This document shows, one piece after another, positions 1 to 7,247 of a stretch of 10,692 nucleotides of DNA. The stretch's first letter is position 1. Every line of letters begins with the position of its first letter. The notes under the pieces are model-generated. The model saw only the letters and a list, made by a program, of their open reading frames with translations. It searched no databases and was not told where the DNA came from. Location: the NCBI GenBank assembly GCA_046050405.1, contig JBJOPY010000284.1:1-10692 (forward strand), in the 5' to 3' direction. The position numbers were made by a program, and so were the translations under genes. This DNA is from JADKCL01 sp046050405 (GTDB lineage Bacteria; Bacteroidota; Bacteroidia; J057; JADKCL01).

Positions 1-274
1 CCGCGGTCCGCACAGGGACGTGGGAGAAAAGGAACACACTGTCCACCTTCCCGTCCGCTCCCAGGCAATGGTCCTTCATCAACCGCACGTCCCCGAAATC
101 AACCAAGGCCCCCACGGGCACGAGGGCCAGGTCGCAGCCCCCCTCCAGCAGCAACCGTCCGCATTCCGAGGGGGGCACCTCCTTCAATTCCAGTTCATCC
201 TCCCTGAACCCATGCCGGAGCCCGTCCATGAAGGGCCTCGTATTGAAATAGGACACGAGTGCGATGCGGATCAT
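1..274 (-). CDS. mqnA: Chorismate dehydratase MqnA, N-terminal part, cut by window edge
   Basis: MqnA removes water from chorismate to give 3-[(1-carboxyvinyl)oxy]benzoate, the first step of the futalosine route to menaquinone in the cytoplasm. The 91 codons seen read from ATG at 274-272 to the window edge without a stop. They show the family start MIRIALVSYFNTRPF (residues 1-15), the substrate-pocket stretch VPPSECGRLLLEGGCDLALVPVGAL (quoted in two parts: residues 33-42 and 43-57) and GADGKVDSVFLFS (72-84), which matches the usual GadGxVxSVxLfS block. The family is usually about 240-280 residues, so roughly one third is present. The start overlaps the stop of the upstream phosphatase gene by four bases (ATGA), which points to translational coupling. 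MqnD is a distant relative, but its N-terminus and the GADGxVxSV block fit less well. Identification is confident; anything beyond residue 91 is unseen. Confidence 0.9.
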   Translation of the reverse strand, partial: MIRIALVSYFNTRPFMDGLRHGFREDELELKEVPPSECGRLLLEGGCDLALVPVGALVDFGDVRLMKDHCLGADGKVDSVFLFSHVPVRTA

Positions 275-885
275 GACAGGTGGGTGGTATCGTTCAGCTT
301 ATGGACGATGAACCTGCCCCCGGGGTGATGGCTGAGAAGGTTGAGGGCTGTATTGTGGTGGGGGAACAGCTCCATGTGGGCCAGCCCATAGCCCAGCAGC
401 TGTGCCAGCACCACCCGCATGATGCGCCCATGTGCACAGATCAGCGCCCGCCCGTCTGGGGGTGTCTCGCGCACCACCCGCTCGATCCCGGGGCGTGCGC
501 GCTCCCATGCCTCCAGGGGAGACTCGCCCTCTGGCACGCGGGCGTTCAGGTCGCCGGACCTCCAGGCCTGCAGGATCCGCCGAAACTCGGCTTGCACGGT
601 GGCATCGCCCTCTGCGCCTTCCAGGACCCCCCACCCGAATTCGTTCAGCTCCGGGAGCCGCTCGATCCCGGGGCCGTCCACGCCGAACTGCGCGATGGTC
701 TGGTGGGTGCGCCTAAGCGCGGTGCAGTAGATCCGGTCAAAGGCCAGGTGCCCGTAATGACCGAAGAACGCCGCCCCTTGCGACCTGCCGGTCGCGTTCA
801 GGTCTGAGTCAATGCCCCCGCCCTGGACGATGTTCCGTCTGTTGTAGTCGGTCTCCCCGTGTCTGATGAGATAGATCTGGGCCAT
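271..885 (-). CDS. Histidine phosphatase superfamily protein (PGAM/PhoE-like)
   Basis: This 204-residue protein is a probable cytoplasmic phosphatase using a phospho-histidine intermediate. Seen: the signature IRHGETDYN with catalytic His9 (RHG at 8-10), Arg58 in the CTALRRTHQT stretch, the acid Glu82 in PELNEFGWG, and the second histidine, His152, in ICAHGR. All four expected active-site positions are therefore present and the length is normal for the broad-specificity PhoE/CobC-like branch. There is no signal peptide. It lies 8 bases after mqnE and its TGA overlaps the mqnA ATG, so it should be co-translated with mqnA. The futalosine pathway as known has no step that needs such an enzyme, so its substrate is open. 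A phosphoglycerate mutase role is unlikely at this length. Family is confident, substrate unknown. Confidence 0.88.
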   Translation of the reverse strand: MAQIYLIRHGETDYNRRNIVQGGGIDSDLNATGRSQGAAFFGHYGHLAFDRIYCTALRRTHQTIAQFGVDGPGIERLPELNEFGWGVLEGAEGDATVQAEFRRILQAWRSGDLNARVPEGESPLEAWERARPGIERVVRETPPDGRALICAHGRIMRVVLAQLLGYGLAHMELFPHHNTALNLLSHHPGGRFIVHKLNDTTHLS

Positions 886-893
886 GTTTCGAC

Positions 894-2063
894 CTATTGC
901 GCCGCCATCTCCGACTGAGGCTCCCCCACGGAGTAGTCCGTGACCACCCGGTACAGGGTGTCACGCTCCACGGGTTCGAATCCTCCCCTCCGGATCAGCG
1001 CGACCAATTCCTGCGTACTCATCGCCGGATTCTGGTCCTCGGCGCCCGCCTTGGAATAGATCTTGGTGGTGTCGTCGATCGTGCCGTCGATGTCATCCAC
1101 CCCGAAGGACAGGGAAATCTGCGCCGTGCGGCGGCCGATCATGGGCCAGTAGGCCTTGACATGGTCGAAGTTGTCCAGGTAGATCCGCCCGACGGCATAG
1201 TTTTTCAGGTCCTCCACCACGGAAACCTCCGGGAGATGGCTCAGCGCATTGTTCTGGTTCCTGAACTTCAGGGGGATGAAGGTTTGGAACCCTCCCGTGC
1301 GGTCCTGCAGCTCCCGCAGCCTACGCATGTGGTCCACGCGGTGCCAGTACTGTTCGATGTGGCCGTAGAGCATCGTGGCGTTGGACCGGTGGCCGAGCAG
1401 GTGAAGCTCCTCGTGCATCTGCAGCCACTCGTCGCCCGTGCACTTCCCCCCTGCGATCTGGTCCCTGATCTCGGGATGGAAGATTTCGGCGCCTCCCCCG
1501 GGCATGGAATCCAGGCCGGCCTCCACCATGGCCTTCATGCCCTCGGCATAGCTCACCTTGGCCTTCCTGAATACATAGTGGTACTCCACGGGCGTGAGGG
1601 CCTTCACATGCAGCCCGGGCCGGTGGGCCTTGATGGCGCGGAAGAGCTCCTGGTAGAACTGAAAGTCATACTGCGGCATCACCCCCCCCACGATGTGGAC
1701 CTCCGTTACCGGCTGCCCGTCGTAGGCCTTGACCTGGTGCATGATCTGCCCCATCGTGAGCTCCCAGCCCTCGCTGCGCTGCTTGATCTTCTCGCTGTAG
1801 GCGCAGAAGGAGCAGGAATAGACGCAGACATTGGTGGGCTCGATATGGAAATTGCGGTTGAAGTAGGTCTTTTTCCCGTTCTTCCGCACCCTCACCTCAT
1901 TTGCAAGCAAGGAGAGGAAGGGGAGCTCGCCATGCTGGTACAGATGGAGGGCTTCCTCGTCGCTGATGCGCCCGCCCGCCAGGACCTTCTCTGCAATGAC
2001 CCTGTCAGCAGCCGCAAGCCTTCCCTGTGCGAGACGTCCGAGCAAGGTGCCTGGTTCTTTCAT
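894..2063 (-). CDS. mqnE: Aminofutalosine synthase MqnE (radical SAM)
   Basis: MqnE is a radical SAM enzyme that adds the adenosyl radical to 3-[(1-carboxyvinyl)oxy]benzoate, giving 6-amino-6-deoxyfutalosine. In this 389-residue protein the iron-sulfur cluster motif CxxxCxxC is CVYSCSFC, with Cys80, Cys84 and Cys87, preceded by FHIEPTNV. Other blocks that I recognise from Bacteroidota MqnE are VTEVHIVGG, KALTPVEYHYVFRKAKVSY, GLDSMPGGGAEIF, LYGHIEQYWHRVDHMRRL, FIPLKFRNQNN and FGVDDIDGTIDDTTKIY. These also separate it from the related MqnC, a cyclase with a different central region. The ATG at 2063 is the only start that keeps the usual N-terminal helices. The gene begins 17 bases after the beta-helix lipoprotein stop and ends 8 bases before the phosphatase start, so it is within the operon. 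No strong ribosome-binding site is seen, only an AT-rich TTAATTT leader. Confidence 0.94.
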   Translation of the reverse strand: MKEPGTLLGRLAQGRLAAADRVIAEKVLAGGRISDEEALHLYQHGELPFLSLLANEVRVRKNGKKTYFNRNFHIEPTNVCVYSCSFCAYSEKIKQRSEGWELTMGQIMHQVKAYDGQPVTEVHIVGGVMPQYDFQFYQELFRAIKAHRPGLHVKALTPVEYHYVFRKAKVSYAEGMKAMVEAGLDSMPGGGAEIFHPEIRDQIAGGKCTGDEWLQMHEELHLLGHRSNATMLYGHIEQYWHRVDHMRRLRELQDRTGGFQTFIPLKFRNQNNALSHLPEVSVVEDLKNYAVGRIYLDNFDHVKAYWPMIGRRTAQISLSFGVDDIDGTIDDTTKIYSKAGAEDQNPAMSTQELVALIRRGGFEPVERDTLYRVVTDYSVGEPQSEMAAQ

Positions 2064-2080
2064 GGTGCGAAATTAAGGAT

Positions 2081-3502
2081 TCAGTCCGTAAACTCATAGC
2101 AGCCCGCATCGGGACGGATGTCCCTCGGTTTTCCCTCCAGGTCCGTTCGAAGCCCTGGTAGCTGCTGGCCCAGGTTCACTGCCGGGCTGTTCGCCCCCAG
2201 GCGATAGTTTCGTTCTGCCGGATTGCCTCCCGAGGGGGCCACGAACCTGGGAAAGTCGAGGTCGTTCGCCGTGATGACATTGAAGCCCTTCGGGAGCAGT
2301 GTCGTCCGAAGCAGGGAGGAGTGGAAGGTCACATCGTAATGATCGGGCACCGGGAAGCTGTCCGGTGCGAACTCCTCCTCCTCGGATCCCCAGACGATGC
2401 AGTTCTCGAATCTTGCCTGGCAGGGGAAGACGGTGGAGGAATCATAATCGTTGATGATCAGCTGGGGTTTGTTCCGCATGAAGCTGCCCGCATAATTTGC
2501 AAAGGTCGAATGCCGGAATTCATACTTGCCTCCACCAAAGATGCCGAGCGTGCCCGCTGCACAGTTGTGTACCAGGCAATTGTCCACCCTGAGCTGAGGA
2601 TATCCCGGAAGGTCAGGGGTGTACCCGAAGGAGAGGATCCCATAGGCTCCCATGTTTCTGATCTCCGTTTGCTGGAGATGGACCTTTGGCGCCGCGCCAC
2701 GGTTTTCATACTCCTGGTAGATCCCGATCAGTCCGTTCTTCAGGAGGGCATGGGTGATGGAGGATGCCTTGCTGATGTTCGCGAAGGCGATTCCCCTCCA
2801 CTGTCCGGCTGTTTCCTCATAATCCTTGCCCGTCCGGGTCTGCTTGAAGACCACCTCCTCCCCGGGCCGGCCCTCCACCAGGAGCCGGCCGAAGACGACG
2901 ATGGAGGAGACCAGGTTGAAATTCTCGTCCTTGCGGGGGGTGAAATAGACCTGCGTCCCTGCGAGAATCCGCAGCGTATGGCCATCGGCCACATAGAGCG
3001 GGCCGTCGATGACGTGCCGGTGGTCGGGGCCCATCACGGTCAGGTTTCCGCCCCCGAACCCTCCCAGTACGGAATCCCGGTAGAAGATGGCATTCCAGAT
3101 GTAGCCCCGGAGCTCCACTGCCTGCGTGTTATTCCCGACCGTGAAGAGCAGCTGGTCCCGGGCATATTCATCCCTCTCATCCGAGGTGAAGCGGAGGAAG
3201 GCGATGGCAGAGTCACCCTCCTCCAGCTCATAGTGGGTGATCTCATTGGCGGTGATGCCGTCGAAGATCAGGCTGTAGTCCTTGGCATCCCGCAGCTTGA
3301 TACTGGAGATCAGGACATTGTTCCCCGTGTGGTTCCTCACCACCAGGCGCTCCGTGGGGGACGGCATGCCGGTGAAGATCGTGTCAAAAAAGACGGTGTC
3401 GGTGGAGAACGAAAGGATCCCCTTCCCCACGAAGACAGGGGGCCGGTGACGGCAGGACATTGCCATCATCAGTGCCAGCGCTATGAAGAATACCTGCCTC
3501 AC
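2081..3502 (-). CDS. Beta-helix lipoprotein with Ig-like N-terminal domain
   Basis: This is a predicted envelope lipoprotein of 473 residues. I chose the GTG at 3502 because it gives a clean type II signal, MRQVFFIALALMMAMSC, with lipid-bearing Cys17; the frame runs on to a TTG at 3571, but that would bury the signal behind 23 residues. Residues about 30-135 look like an Ig-type beta domain of the DUF1573/choice-of-anchor kind (VFFDTIFTG, RLVVRNHTGNNVLI, FLRFTSDE). Residues about 150-420 resemble a right-handed parallel beta helix: AGTQVYF, IVVFGRLLVEG, GQWRGIAF, HALLKNGLIGIY, RVDNCLVHNC and YEFRHSTFANY are repeated strand-turn units. The end, TDLEGKPRDIRPDAGCYEF, matches the choice-of-anchor Q closing motif. 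Similar proteins occur in many Bacteroidota without a known function. No catalytic residues of a polysaccharide lyase could be assigned, so I do not call it an enzyme. Confidence 0.82.
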   Translation of the reverse strand: MRQVFFIALALMMAMSCRHRPPVFVGKGILSFSTDTVFFDTIFTGMPSPTERLVVRNHTGNNVLISSIKLRDAKDYSLIFDGITANEITHYELEEGDSAIAFLRFTSDERDEYARDQLLFTVGNNTQAVELRGYIWNAIFYRDSVLGGFGGGNLTVMGPDHRHVIDGPLYVADGHTLRILAGTQVYFTPRKDENFNLVSSIVVFGRLLVEGRPGEEVVFKQTRTGKDYEETAGQWRGIAFANISKASSITHALLKNGLIGIYQEYENRGAAPKVHLQQTEIRNMGAYGILSFGYTPDLPGYPQLRVDNCLVHNCAAGTLGIFGGGKYEFRHSTFANYAGSFMRNKPQLIINDYDSSTVFPCQARFENCIVWGSEEEEFAPDSFPVPDHYDVTFHSSLLRTTLLPKGFNVITANDLDFPRFVAPSGGNPAERNYRLGANSPAVNLGQQLPGLRTDLEGKPRDIRPDAGCYEFTD

Positions 3503-3513
3503 ACGTTCAGGCC

Positions 3514-3521
3514 CAAAGATA
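3514..3521 (-). promoter_or_regulatory. Candidate -7 promoter box for the beta-helix lipoprotein gene
   Basis: On the minus strand the sequence reads TATCTTTG, an exact match to the Bacteroidota -7 consensus TAnnTTTG. It lies in the 65-base gap after the barrel gene and only 11 bases before the GTG start at 3502. A possible -33 TTG is about 25 bases upstream, longer than the usual 19-23. If used, transcripts would start only a few bases before the GTG. It may be an internal operon promoter or a chance match. Confidence 0.4.
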
Positions 3522-3567
3522 ATGCACAGATTTTGCGCCCGGGCGGCAATTCTTTCCCCCCCTTGCC

Positions 3568-4872
3568 TCAAAATCCCACCCCGATCCCGGCATAGAGGTT
3601 CATCCCCCTCCCCAGGGCGGGTGCGACCAGCCCGGCCAGGTTGTCCGAACCCAGCAGCACATCCAGGGCCGCACCCCCGACGGCGACACGGTAGGCGCCC
3701 ATGGCCCCGAACCCATAGGAATCCAGCCCCATGCCATAGACATTGGCTCCGAGTGTAAGCCCCTTCACCACTTCCTGCTGGTACGTCACCCCGATCATCG
3801 GCCGCCGGGTGCGGGCGCCGGCAGCCAGAGGAGAATACACCACGGAACCGGAGAGGCGCGCCGTCCCGGGGAGGTGGAAGGTGACATTCCCGCGAATCAC
3901 CGCAGGAGAATAGACGGTGCGGCTGGCCTGCACGGTGTCCGGGAGGAGGATGCCCCGGATGCTGTCCGCCAGATGCTGCATCTGCGGCGAGAGGCTGTCT
4001 TGGAGAAGGCTACCGATGCTGAACCCTTCCCAGCTTGCATTGACACTGTGCTGGATCCGATTGCAATTCTTCCAGAAGGTCATCCCCAGGTCAGTGATGG
4101 CGGCGTCGATTTCCACCTTCTCCCCGAGCGCATACCGCATCCCGAGGTCAAGCCCGGCCCCGAATCCCTGAAACTGGAAGAGGCCGGCTTTGCCCAGGGA
4201 GGGGGACGCCGTGAGGTCATAGTTGCCCGCAGCATGGATCAGCGTTCCCGGCGGTGAGGTATAGAGGCTGTAGTTCAGGTCGGCCAGGTGGAGCATCTTG
4301 ATCCCCTGCTTCAGCCGCAGGCGGACACCGAGGCCCAGCTTCCCCCATTTCCACCCCGTGCCGAGGGACAGTTCCCGCGTGCGAAGCATCTTCGCCATGA
4401 TTCCTGCATCCCGGACGGTGTCACCCGCGTAGGCGCCGTTGCCCCTTAGCAGCAGTCCCAGCGTACCCGGCGCATTGAAGCGGGCATAGAGGGACAGCTC
4501 GTCATCGACGTAAACCCCGACCCGTTGCCCGCCGATCATGAAGTTCACGGCTGCCAAACCCAGGCGGTAGCCGGCCCCCACGTCCTCCCTCTTCCGGATG
4601 GCATCCACCAGCCGGTCCTTGGTGGCTTCCTCGATGTATCCGTTCTCAGCAAAGACACCCTTCAGGGTGGCATGGGTGTTTCCCAGGTAGCCGCCGATGC
4701 TGCCGCCATAGCGGAAGGTGCCGAATGTTCCCTCCATGATGTTCGCGGGCTGGCCGCGCTGGCTCCATATGCGGTCTCCCAGCAGGGTGCCCTGCAAGTC
4801 GAACTGGGCGGGAAGGCTTCCACAGGCCAGCACCATGGCCCATAGGCTCAGGTGTGATTTCGCTTTTCTCAT
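3568..4872 (-). CDS. Outer-membrane beta-barrel protein, DUF5723-like
   Basis: This 434-residue protein is predicted to sit in the outer membrane. The ATG at 4872 is chosen because it opens a signal peptide, MRKAKSHLSLWAMVLACGSLPAQ, with a likely cut after Ala22 (LPA|Q); a GTG at 4935 would add 21 unrelated residues. A VLAC lipobox at Cys17 is possible but less likely for a barrel. The mature part is rich in alternating glycine and hydrophobic strands, for example RYGGSIGGYLG, SLGTGWKWGKLGLGVRLRLKQG, FGAGLDLGMRYALG and LTLGANVYGMG. It ends in YAGIGVGF, with the terminal Phe typical of Bam-inserted barrels. The WxxGKLxLGxRLRLKQG block is what suggests the Bacteroidota DUF5723 group. The gene follows the large lipoprotein by 49 bases, an arrangement I recall from related genomes. 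Function unknown; a T9SS or FadL-type role is not supported by any motif. Confidence 0.75.
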   Translation of the reverse strand: MRKAKSHLSLWAMVLACGSLPAQFDLQGTLLGDRIWSQRGQPANIMEGTFGTFRYGGSIGGYLGNTHATLKGVFAENGYIEEATKDRLVDAIRKREDVGAGYRLGLAAVNFMIGGQRVGVYVDDELSLYARFNAPGTLGLLLRGNGAYAGDTVRDAGIMAKMLRTRELSLGTGWKWGKLGLGVRLRLKQGIKMLHLADLNYSLYTSPPGTLIHAAGNYDLTASPSLGKAGLFQFQGFGAGLDLGMRYALGEKVEIDAAITDLGMTFWKNCNRIQHSVNASWEGFSIGSLLQDSLSPQMQHLADSIRGILLPDTVQASRTVYSPAVIRGNVTFHLPGTARLSGSVVYSPLAAGARTRRPMIGVTYQQEVVKGLTLGANVYGMGLDSYGFGAMGAYRVAVGGAALDVLLGSDNLAGLVAPALGRGMNLYAGIGVGF

Positions 4873-4921
4873 CTTCGGGGGTACGGTATCCGGGGGAATG
4901 CAGGGAAATGTGGCATGGCTT

Positions 4922-7018
4922 TCATGGCCCAACACGGTAGGTTACGTCTCCAACCAATTGAATGTCAATCCCGTATGTGGAATAGATTTTCACAGGCTGA
5001 CCGTCCGGCTTCGTACTCAGCCAGAAGCGCGTGATGGCACGCTGGCCGCGCTGCCGGAGCCTGGTCAGCCTTGGCTGGTCGAAACTGGCGAGGAGCTCCC
5101 CATGGCCGGGCACGTCCACATGGCCGCTGGCACCCACCTGGCCTGCGGGGAGCCGCTGCGCCCCGCGCTCGAACAGGCTGTCGAACACGGCTCCGGTCTG
5201 GTCCTCAAACAGCACCTGCACCCGCGCTTCCATTGGGAACTGGTTCGTCCCCACCAGTTTCAGCGTGCCCGCGTCCACCCCCTTCGGCAGGGCGGCCTCG
5301 CTGAGGTCGATGGGGAGGGTGTCCTGCAGCCAGAGGTAGTCCGCGATGCCGTCCAGGGGGATCTCGATGTCCAGGTAGGCGGTGACCGCGCTCTTGTCCG
5401 TGGCGAAGTTGTCCCGCAGTGCAGGATTCCCGTTCTGGTTGATCAGGACATCCATGTCGAATCGAATCTCATCGGGCAGGGACCCGATGAATTGCCGGAT
5501 GTTGGAGTTGTGTTCGTCCAGGAGGATGGGCGTGGAGATGGTCTGCCCGACATTCGGGAGACGGGGCCCGCGCACCTCCGTGGGGGCCTGCATCACCGCG
5601 CCCGTGAGGCCGACCGCCTGCCCGGTACGGTGGTTGATCGCCTCCATCTGCCGGATGCTCAGCTCGCCATCCACCCCGATCGAGTTGTCAATGGACAGTC
5701 TCACAGTGGGATTGCGCAGGTCGATCGTCCCCCCGAGGATGGATTGGAAGAAATCCAGGCGGAGGGTGTCCGCAAAATGGAAGGTGCTCGTCCCAAGGTA
5801 GCCCTCGATGTAGGCGGGAACGATTCCCTCCAGGCCATAGGTGACGCTGATCGAATCCGCGAGGTCCATGGTGCTCTGCCGCCCGGAATACAGCAGGTCC
5901 CCGGTGATGTGAAAGGGGAAGAGATTGATGGAGTCGCCATTGAGGGTCAGGTCCATGTAATAATCCACCAGCTCATAGTCAATGGTGGCGATTGCAGTGC
6001 CCGTCGCCAGGTTGGGGACCAATCGGCCCTGGAGGCTGACCGGCTGACCGTCCTTGACTGCCGTCGGGAGGCTGTACGTGAAGGCGATGGTGTCCTGCAG
6101 GGTCGAGACGGCATCCAGTCGCAGCCATCCGGTCTTGGTCTTGAGCCGGGTGATCTCCACCCCATTGTCGAACCGGTAATTGATGCGGCTGCGGTCATCC
6201 AGGACACGCTGCGCCGGGAAGACCGCGATCGCCCGCGATGCATTCAGGTCCTTGACGATGATCTGCAGGCGCATGTAATCATTGGTGTCCAGGATGAACG
6301 GGAAGGACTGCGGGGAATCCATGTCCACGTTTTCCAGCTTGGCCGCCATCCTGCTGACGACCGACTTGCCGGCCAGGCTGCCACTGTCCGCCACCGTCGC
6401 GCCCGGCGGGATCGGCCCCATGGTGTTCCGGACCAGTGTATCCTGGGAGGATCCATCGTTGCGAAGGTGGAAGGTCACGCTGCTGACCGTCAGGGGCAGG
6501 CGGTTCTCGATCCTCACCACCATCATTCCCCTGAGCAGGTCGGCCTCCTGGAAGAACTGCGAGGCATCCACCGGCACGTCCGGGCTGCTGATGCCGGTGA
6601 TCGGAGGGAAGAACGACAGGCTGCTTCCCTGCTGGCCATAGAGGAGGCAGGCAGCGAAATTGCCTTCGCCGCAGAGCTGGCGCAGGATCTGCCCCATGGT
6701 GATGTCCAGGGTCAGCGTGTCGGTGGCGAGGGTGATGGAGTTCAGGCTGATCCTGGCGGAGTAGCTCGTATCGGGAACCACCAGGTAATCCGACAATGCG
6801 AGGGTGGCCAGGGTATCACGGAAGATGACCGTCAGGGAATGGTCGGGGTTGGACTGGAGCATCCTGGAATCCCGGATGACATCCTCCAGTCCGATTCTCG
6901 ACCGGAGGATCGGCGTGACGAGGTGGGTGTCCCAGTGGATGCCGTCCTTGACCTTGAATTTGCAGGACTGACAGAGGACGCTCACCAGCACGAGGAACAG
7001 GAAGGGGTACTTTTGCAT
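4922..7018 (-). CDS. Large Bacteroidota lipoprotein of unknown function
   Basis: This is a 698-residue exported protein. It begins MQKYPFLFLVLVSVLCQSC, a short positive start and hydrophobic core ending at the probable lipidated Cys19 (SC junction; Cys16 is not preceded by a small residue). The rest has no transmembrane helix and consists mainly of short beta strands with Asp/Thr/Leu-rich turns, such as TLATLALSDYLVVPDTSYS, LDLTLNGDSINLFP-type stretches and RLDFFQSILGGTIDLRNP. The opening IHWDTHLVTPILRSRIGLEDVI and the later block STFHFADTLRLDFFQ match a family I know from Bacteroidota, usually directly upstream of a DUF5723-type barrel as here. That pairing suggests a surface or periplasm-facing partner of the barrel, which is inference. 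It is the first gene of the operon and has a promoter-like pair of boxes upstream. No enzymatic motif is visible. Confidence 0.8.
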   Translation of the reverse strand: MQKYPFLFLVLVSVLCQSCKFKVKDGIHWDTHLVTPILRSRIGLEDVIRDSRMLQSNPDHSLTVIFRDTLATLALSDYLVVPDTSYSARISLNSITLATDTLTLDITMGQILRQLCGEGNFAACLLYGQQGSSLSFFPPITGISSPDVPVDASQFFQEADLLRGMMVVRIENRLPLTVSSVTFHLRNDGSSQDTLVRNTMGPIPPGATVADSGSLAGKSVVSRMAAKLENVDMDSPQSFPFILDTNDYMRLQIIVKDLNASRAIAVFPAQRVLDDRSRINYRFDNGVEITRLKTKTGWLRLDAVSTLQDTIAFTYSLPTAVKDGQPVSLQGRLVPNLATGTAIATIDYELVDYYMDLTLNGDSINLFPFHITGDLLYSGRQSTMDLADSISVTYGLEGIVPAYIEGYLGTSTFHFADTLRLDFFQSILGGTIDLRNPTVRLSIDNSIGVDGELSIRQMEAINHRTGQAVGLTGAVMQAPTEVRGPRLPNVGQTISTPILLDEHNSNIRQFIGSLPDEIRFDMDVLINQNGNPALRDNFATDKSAVTAYLDIEIPLDGIADYLWLQDTLPIDLSEAALPKGVDAGTLKLVGTNQFPMEARVQVLFEDQTGAVFDSLFERGAQRLPAGQVGASGHVDVPGHGELLASFDQPRLTRLRQRGQRAITRFWLSTKPDGQPVKIYSTYGIDIQLVGDVTYRVGP

Positions 7019-7068
7019 GAGAACCTATCTACCTACAGAGCTTAATCCAACTACCAAGAACTTTGCAA

Positions 7069-7102
7069 CAAATCTAACGCAAATTCCCGACCCGCCGCCA
7101 AC
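7069..7102 (-). promoter_or_regulatory. Candidate Bacteroidota promoter of the six-gene operon
   Basis: On the minus strand TAGATTTG (7076-7069) matches the -7 consensus TAnnTTTG exactly. A GTTG (7102-7099), 22 bases further upstream, could act as the -33 box (consensus TTTG, usually 19-23 bases away). The start of transcription would fall near 7062, giving a leader of about 40-45 bases before the ATG at 7018. The stretch is AT-rich against a GC-rich background, which supports a regulatory role. Confidence 0.5.
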
Positions 7103-7199
7103 TATCCTGCCTATCCCGGGCAAGTTCACCCTTGTCCTTCGGTGGCATGCGCTCGCGGCGGGAATGCGGCCCCAGCCCCGGGCCATCCCCCGTGTGCCA

Positions 7200-7223
7200 G
7201 CGCGACCGGCCAGCCGGTCGCGC
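7200..7223 (-). terminator. Perfect GC hairpin downstream of ubiX
   Basis: A perfect 10-bp inverted repeat, GCGCGACCGG / CCGGTCGCGC, encloses a 4-base loop (7210-7213). It lies 24 bases after the ubiX stop and about 100 bases before the operon promoter, where a terminator is expected. No T-run follows on either strand, so it is not a textbook intrinsic terminator. It could stall polymerase, protect the ubiX 3' end, or be a small dispersed palindrome. Confidence 0.45.
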
Positions 7224-7247
7224 GTCCGGAACCACCCGCAGGGATGG

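Noticed and set aside
481..674. Direct repeat of CTCGATCCCGGGG at 481 and 661
   Set aside because: Both copies encode the local PGIER peptide of the phosphatase gene, so this is a coding coincidence and not a repeat element.
3503..3571. Upstream TTG start at 3571 for the beta-helix lipoprotein
   Set aside because: It would place 23 polar residues before the signal peptide and abut the stop of the barrel gene; the GTG at 3502 gives a normal lipoprotein start.
4718..7045. A 775-codon open frame on the plus strand, opposite the large lipoprotein gene, and similar long mirror frames opposite mqnE and the beta-helix gene
   Set aside because: These are aligned antisense to well-supported genes, have His/Gln/Gly/Asp-rich translations without domains or signal peptides, and arise from low stop-codon density opposite GC-rich codons.
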